Origin: Burkholderia pyrrocinia
GTDB lineage: Bacteria; Pseudomonadota; Gammaproteobacteria; Burkholderiales; Burkholderiaceae
DNA: 64,000 nucleotides
Direction: 5' to 3'
Assembly (NCBI RefSeq): GCF_003330765.1
Contig: NZ_CP024902.1
Location: forward strand, 1-64,000
Part shown: positions 62,199-64,000 of the stretch, piece by piece
Layout: each line of letters opens with the position of its first letter
How positions within the stretch are numbered: position 1 is the first letter of the stretch
Program-made: the position numbers and the translations under genes
Notes under the pieces: model-generated
Database searches by the model: none
What the model saw: only the letters and a program-made list of their open reading frames with translations
What the model was told of the DNA's origin: nothing

Positions 62199-62921
62199 TC
62201 AGATCGGCAGCAGCGTCAGCAGCGGCGCGATCAGCACCATCGCGACGCCCGCGATCATCATCGTGAGGCTCGACACGACGCCTTCCTCGCTGCCGATCTC
62301 GCGCGCCTTCGCGGTGCCCACGCCGTGGGCGGCCGCGCCGAACAGCGCGCCGCGCGCGAGCCGCGTGCGCATCGGCACGAGCGCGAGCACGATCTCGCCG
62401 AGCAGCATCCCGCAGATACCGGTCGCGATCACGAACAGCGCGGTGAGATCCTTCGGCGCGTGGATCTTGTCCGACACGGCAAGCGCGAACGGCGTCGACA
62501 CCGAGCGCGTCATCAGCGAGCGCTGCAGCTCGGGCGACAGGTGCAGCAGCTTCGCGAGCAGCAGCGACCCGCACACGCCCGCGCCGATCCCGACCGCGAC
62601 GCCGACCGACAGCGACAGCCAGTGCCGGCGGATCAGGTCGCGATACTCGTAGATCGGCACCGCGAACGCGATCGTCGCCGGGCCGAGCAGCCACATCAGC
62701 CAGCGCGTGTCGCGGAAGTAGACCGAATACGGGATGCCGGTCAACAGGACGAGCAGCACCAGCACGCCCGGCACGAACACGAGCGGCGAAAACAGCAGCG
62801 TCTTCTTGTACGCGTAGAGCCGCTTCGACGCGAAATACAGCACGACCGTCAGCACGAAGCAGCCGAACGAGATCGCGGTATTCACCTGGTCGGCGGACAG
62901 GTTCGACAGCAAGGCAGGCAT
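62199..62921 (-). CDS. CidB/LrgB-family autolysis regulator
   Basis: The 240-residue membrane protein belongs to the LrgB/CidB family, with seven or so hydrophobic segments and family sequences such as SVSTPFALAVSDKIHA, GICGMLLGEIVLALV and GAAAHGVGTAKAREIGSEEG. It pairs with the CidA/LrgA-like gene 13 bp upstream. In other bacteria these pairs affect cell lysis and carry small carboxylates such as pyruvate; the role in Burkholderia is not fixed. The divergent LysR gene is the likely regulator. Confidence 0.9.
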   Translation of the reverse strand: MPALLSNLSADQVNTAISFGCFVLTVVLYFASKRLYAYKKTLLFSPLVFVPGVLVLLVLLTGIPYSVYFRDTRWLMWLLGPATIAFAVPIYEYRDLIRRHWLSLSVGVAVGIGAGVCGSLLLAKLLHLSPELQRSLMTRSVSTPFALAVSDKIHAPKDLTALFVIATGICGMLLGEIVLALVPMRTRLARGALFGAAAHGVGTAKAREIGSEEGVVSSLTMMIAGVAMVLIAPLLTLLPI

Positions 62922-62934
62922 GCGCGGCTCCGGT

Positions 62935-63411
62935 TCAGTGGGCCGACACGGCGCTCAGGCGCGCGCGGCGGCGTTCGGCGAACACGCGCTGCGCGGCGAG
63001 CCGGCGTTCGAGCTTCGCGGCGAGGTCGACCGCGACGGCCACCGCGACCATCACGAACGCGGTGCCCGCGACGACCACCAGCGCGAGGCGCCAGCCATCC
63101 TCGCGGAACAGCCCGCCATACTGCACGGCCGCGACGGCGGCCGGCACGAAGAACAACAGCATGTCGGACAGCAGCCAGTTCGCGCCGTCCTTCACCCACG
63201 CGGGCGCGACACGGCCCGAGAACAGCAGCACGAGGAGCACCGCGAGGCCGATCACGCCGGACGGAACCGGCAGCCCGACCCTCCGCACGGCCCAGTCGAC
63301 GGCCATCCACAGCGCGCCGAGCGCGGCGGCCTGCAGCGCGATCCGGCTCGTGTGTGCCATGCTGCCCGGAGCGGCAGGGCGGGCGGCGGCAACGGCGATC
63401 GGCTTGTTCAT
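62935..63411 (-). CDS. CidA/LrgA-family holin-like protein
   Basis: From ATG 63411 (MNKPIAVAAARPA, GGAG nine bases upstream) this 158-residue protein has four membrane helices and the CidA/LrgA features GLPVPSGVIGLAVLLVLLFS and KDGANWLLSDMLLFFVPAAV. The extra N-terminal and C-terminal charged ends make it a little longer than the usual 120-140 residues. It would form oligomers in the inner membrane with its CidB partner. An alternative start four codons upstream (63423) lacks a ribosome binding site. Confidence 0.9.
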   Translation of the reverse strand: MNKPIAVAAARPAAPGSMAHTSRIALQAAALGALWMAVDWAVRRVGLPVPSGVIGLAVLLVLLFSGRVAPAWVKDGANWLLSDMLLFFVPAAVAAVQYGGLFREDGWRLALVVVAGTAFVMVAVAVAVDLAAKLERRLAAQRVFAERRRARLSAVSAH

Positions 63412-63497
63412 GGCGGGCTCCATACAGATATTTCAACGATGGGGCAAGTATAGGATTCCCTTATCCATAAATAAAATGACTTGTCTCTATCCTTCAC

Positions 63498-63512
63498 ATT
63501 CCAATTCGGAAT
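63498..63512. promoter_or_regulatory. LysR-type operator between cidAB-like genes and the LysR gene
   Basis: The perfect inverted repeat ATTCC-AATTC-GGAAT contains the T-N11-A core expected for LysR-type regulators. It lies 37 bp before the LysR start and 86 bp before cidA in the 138-bp divergent spacer, so it could serve both genes. Confidence 0.65.
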
Positions 63513-63549
63513 TCGTTTGAGATCGTTGCACCAATTTGGGGAGTGATCG

Positions 63550-64000
63550 ATGGAATTGCGCGCGCTGCGGTACTTCGTCGAGGTGGTCCGCCAGCAGAGC
63601 TTCACCGCGGCAGCCGACAAGCTGTTCGTGACCCAGCCGACCATCAGCAAGATGGTGAAGGCGCTCGAGGACGAGATCGGTTCGCCGCTGTTGCTGCGCG
63701 ACGGCCGGCAGATGGTGCTGACCGACGCGGGGCGGATCGTGTTCCAGCGCGGCCAGGACGTGCTTGCCGCACAGGCGCAGCTGCAGTCGGAGCTGAACGA
63801 TCTCGGCACGCTCGGGCGCGGCGAGCTGACGATCGGTGTCCCGCCGCTCGGCGGGTCGCTGTTCACGCCGATCATCGCCGCGTACAAGCAGCGCTATCCG
63901 AACATCGAGCTGAAGCTGTTCGAGCAGGGCGCGCGGATGATCGAGGCGGCGCTGATGTCGGGCGAGCTCGAGCTCGGCGGGCTGCTGGAGCCGGTCGACC
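63550..64000 (+). CDS. LysR-family regulator (CidR-like), cut by window end
   Basis: The first 150 residues of a LysR-type regulator, running off the right edge. The helix-turn-helix is in the N-terminal 60 residues: QQSFTAAADKLFVTQPTISK (about 15-34) with the recognition part TQPTISKMVKALED. The start of the effector domain follows (GELTIGVPPLGGSLFTPIIA). It is divergent from the cidA/cidB-like genes with a T-N11-A site in between, so control of those genes is likely. The ligand cannot be inferred. Confidence 0.92.
   Translation, partial: MELRALRYFVEVVRQQSFTAAADKLFVTQPTISKMVKALEDEIGSPLLLRDGRQMVLTDAGRIVFQRGQDVLAAQAQLQSELNDLGTLGRGELTIGVPPLGGSLFTPIIAAYKQRYPNIELKLFEQGARMIEAALMSGELELGGLLEPVD

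Overview
This window is a piece of the main chromosome of a Burkholderia species, most likely of the B. cepacia complex or a close relative. The evidence is the dnaA-dnaN-gyrB order at the left end, high-GC core genes with the codon use of this genus, a 16S-Ile-Ala-23S-5S rRNA operon of betaproteobacterial type, a type VI secretion VgrG island, egtBD, and a fliLMNOPQR operon. The species assignment rests on recognising the sequences, not on a search.

Layout. 1-5.6 kb: dnaA, dnaN, gyrB. 5.6-17.1 kb: a lower-GC defence island of five co-directional genes: a DUF262/DUF1524 nuclease-like protein, a large SNF2-like helicase, a DUF4391 protein, and a type III restriction-modification pair (mod, res). 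17.1-20.4 kb: nested insertion sequences, namely an IS256-type remnant, a decayed IS3-family element, and an intact IS21-family element (istAB) inside the IS3 orfB with exact ends and a 5-bp target duplication. 20.4-26.1 kb: a complete rRNA operon on the minus strand with its P1 promoter. 26.2-29.2 kb: a catalase-like peroxidase/cytochrome b561 operon divergent from an ECF sigma/anti-sigma operon; the spacer holds two matching ECF promoter candidates. 29.3-29.8 kb: five copies of a 38-39 bp repeat with DnaA-box-like ends. 29.9-38.1 kb: a T6SS vgrG, a C-terminal toxin, two tandem Imm72-like immunity genes with toxin debris between them, and three small unknown genes. 38.3-38.8 kb: a DnaA-box cluster that is a good oriC candidate, then tRNA-Val.

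39.1-45.4 kb: a DUF2628 membrane protein, an ECF41-type sigma factor with its carboxymuconolactone-decarboxylase-like partner, ergothioneine genes egtB-egtD, and three small exported proteins. 45.6-50.6 kb: a second type III restriction-modification locus, high GC and host-like, whose Res has lost the usual nuclease lysine. 51.0-57.4 kb: a porin, a TctDE-like two-component system, and a SsuABC/TauABC-like ABC importer, all on the minus strand. 57.5-62.0 kb: the flagellar operon fliL-M-N-O-P-Q-R, read from right to left. 62.2-64 kb: cidA/cidB-like holin-regulator genes divergent from a LysR regulator cut by the window end.

The most interesting material is the five-gene type III-plus island with its mosaic methylase, the two origin-related sequence clusters, the paired divergent ECF promoters, and the duplicating toxin-immunity locus. 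Reads of the rRNA operon direction and hand-counted G/C bias both place the replication origin to the right of the rRNA operon rather than beside dnaA.
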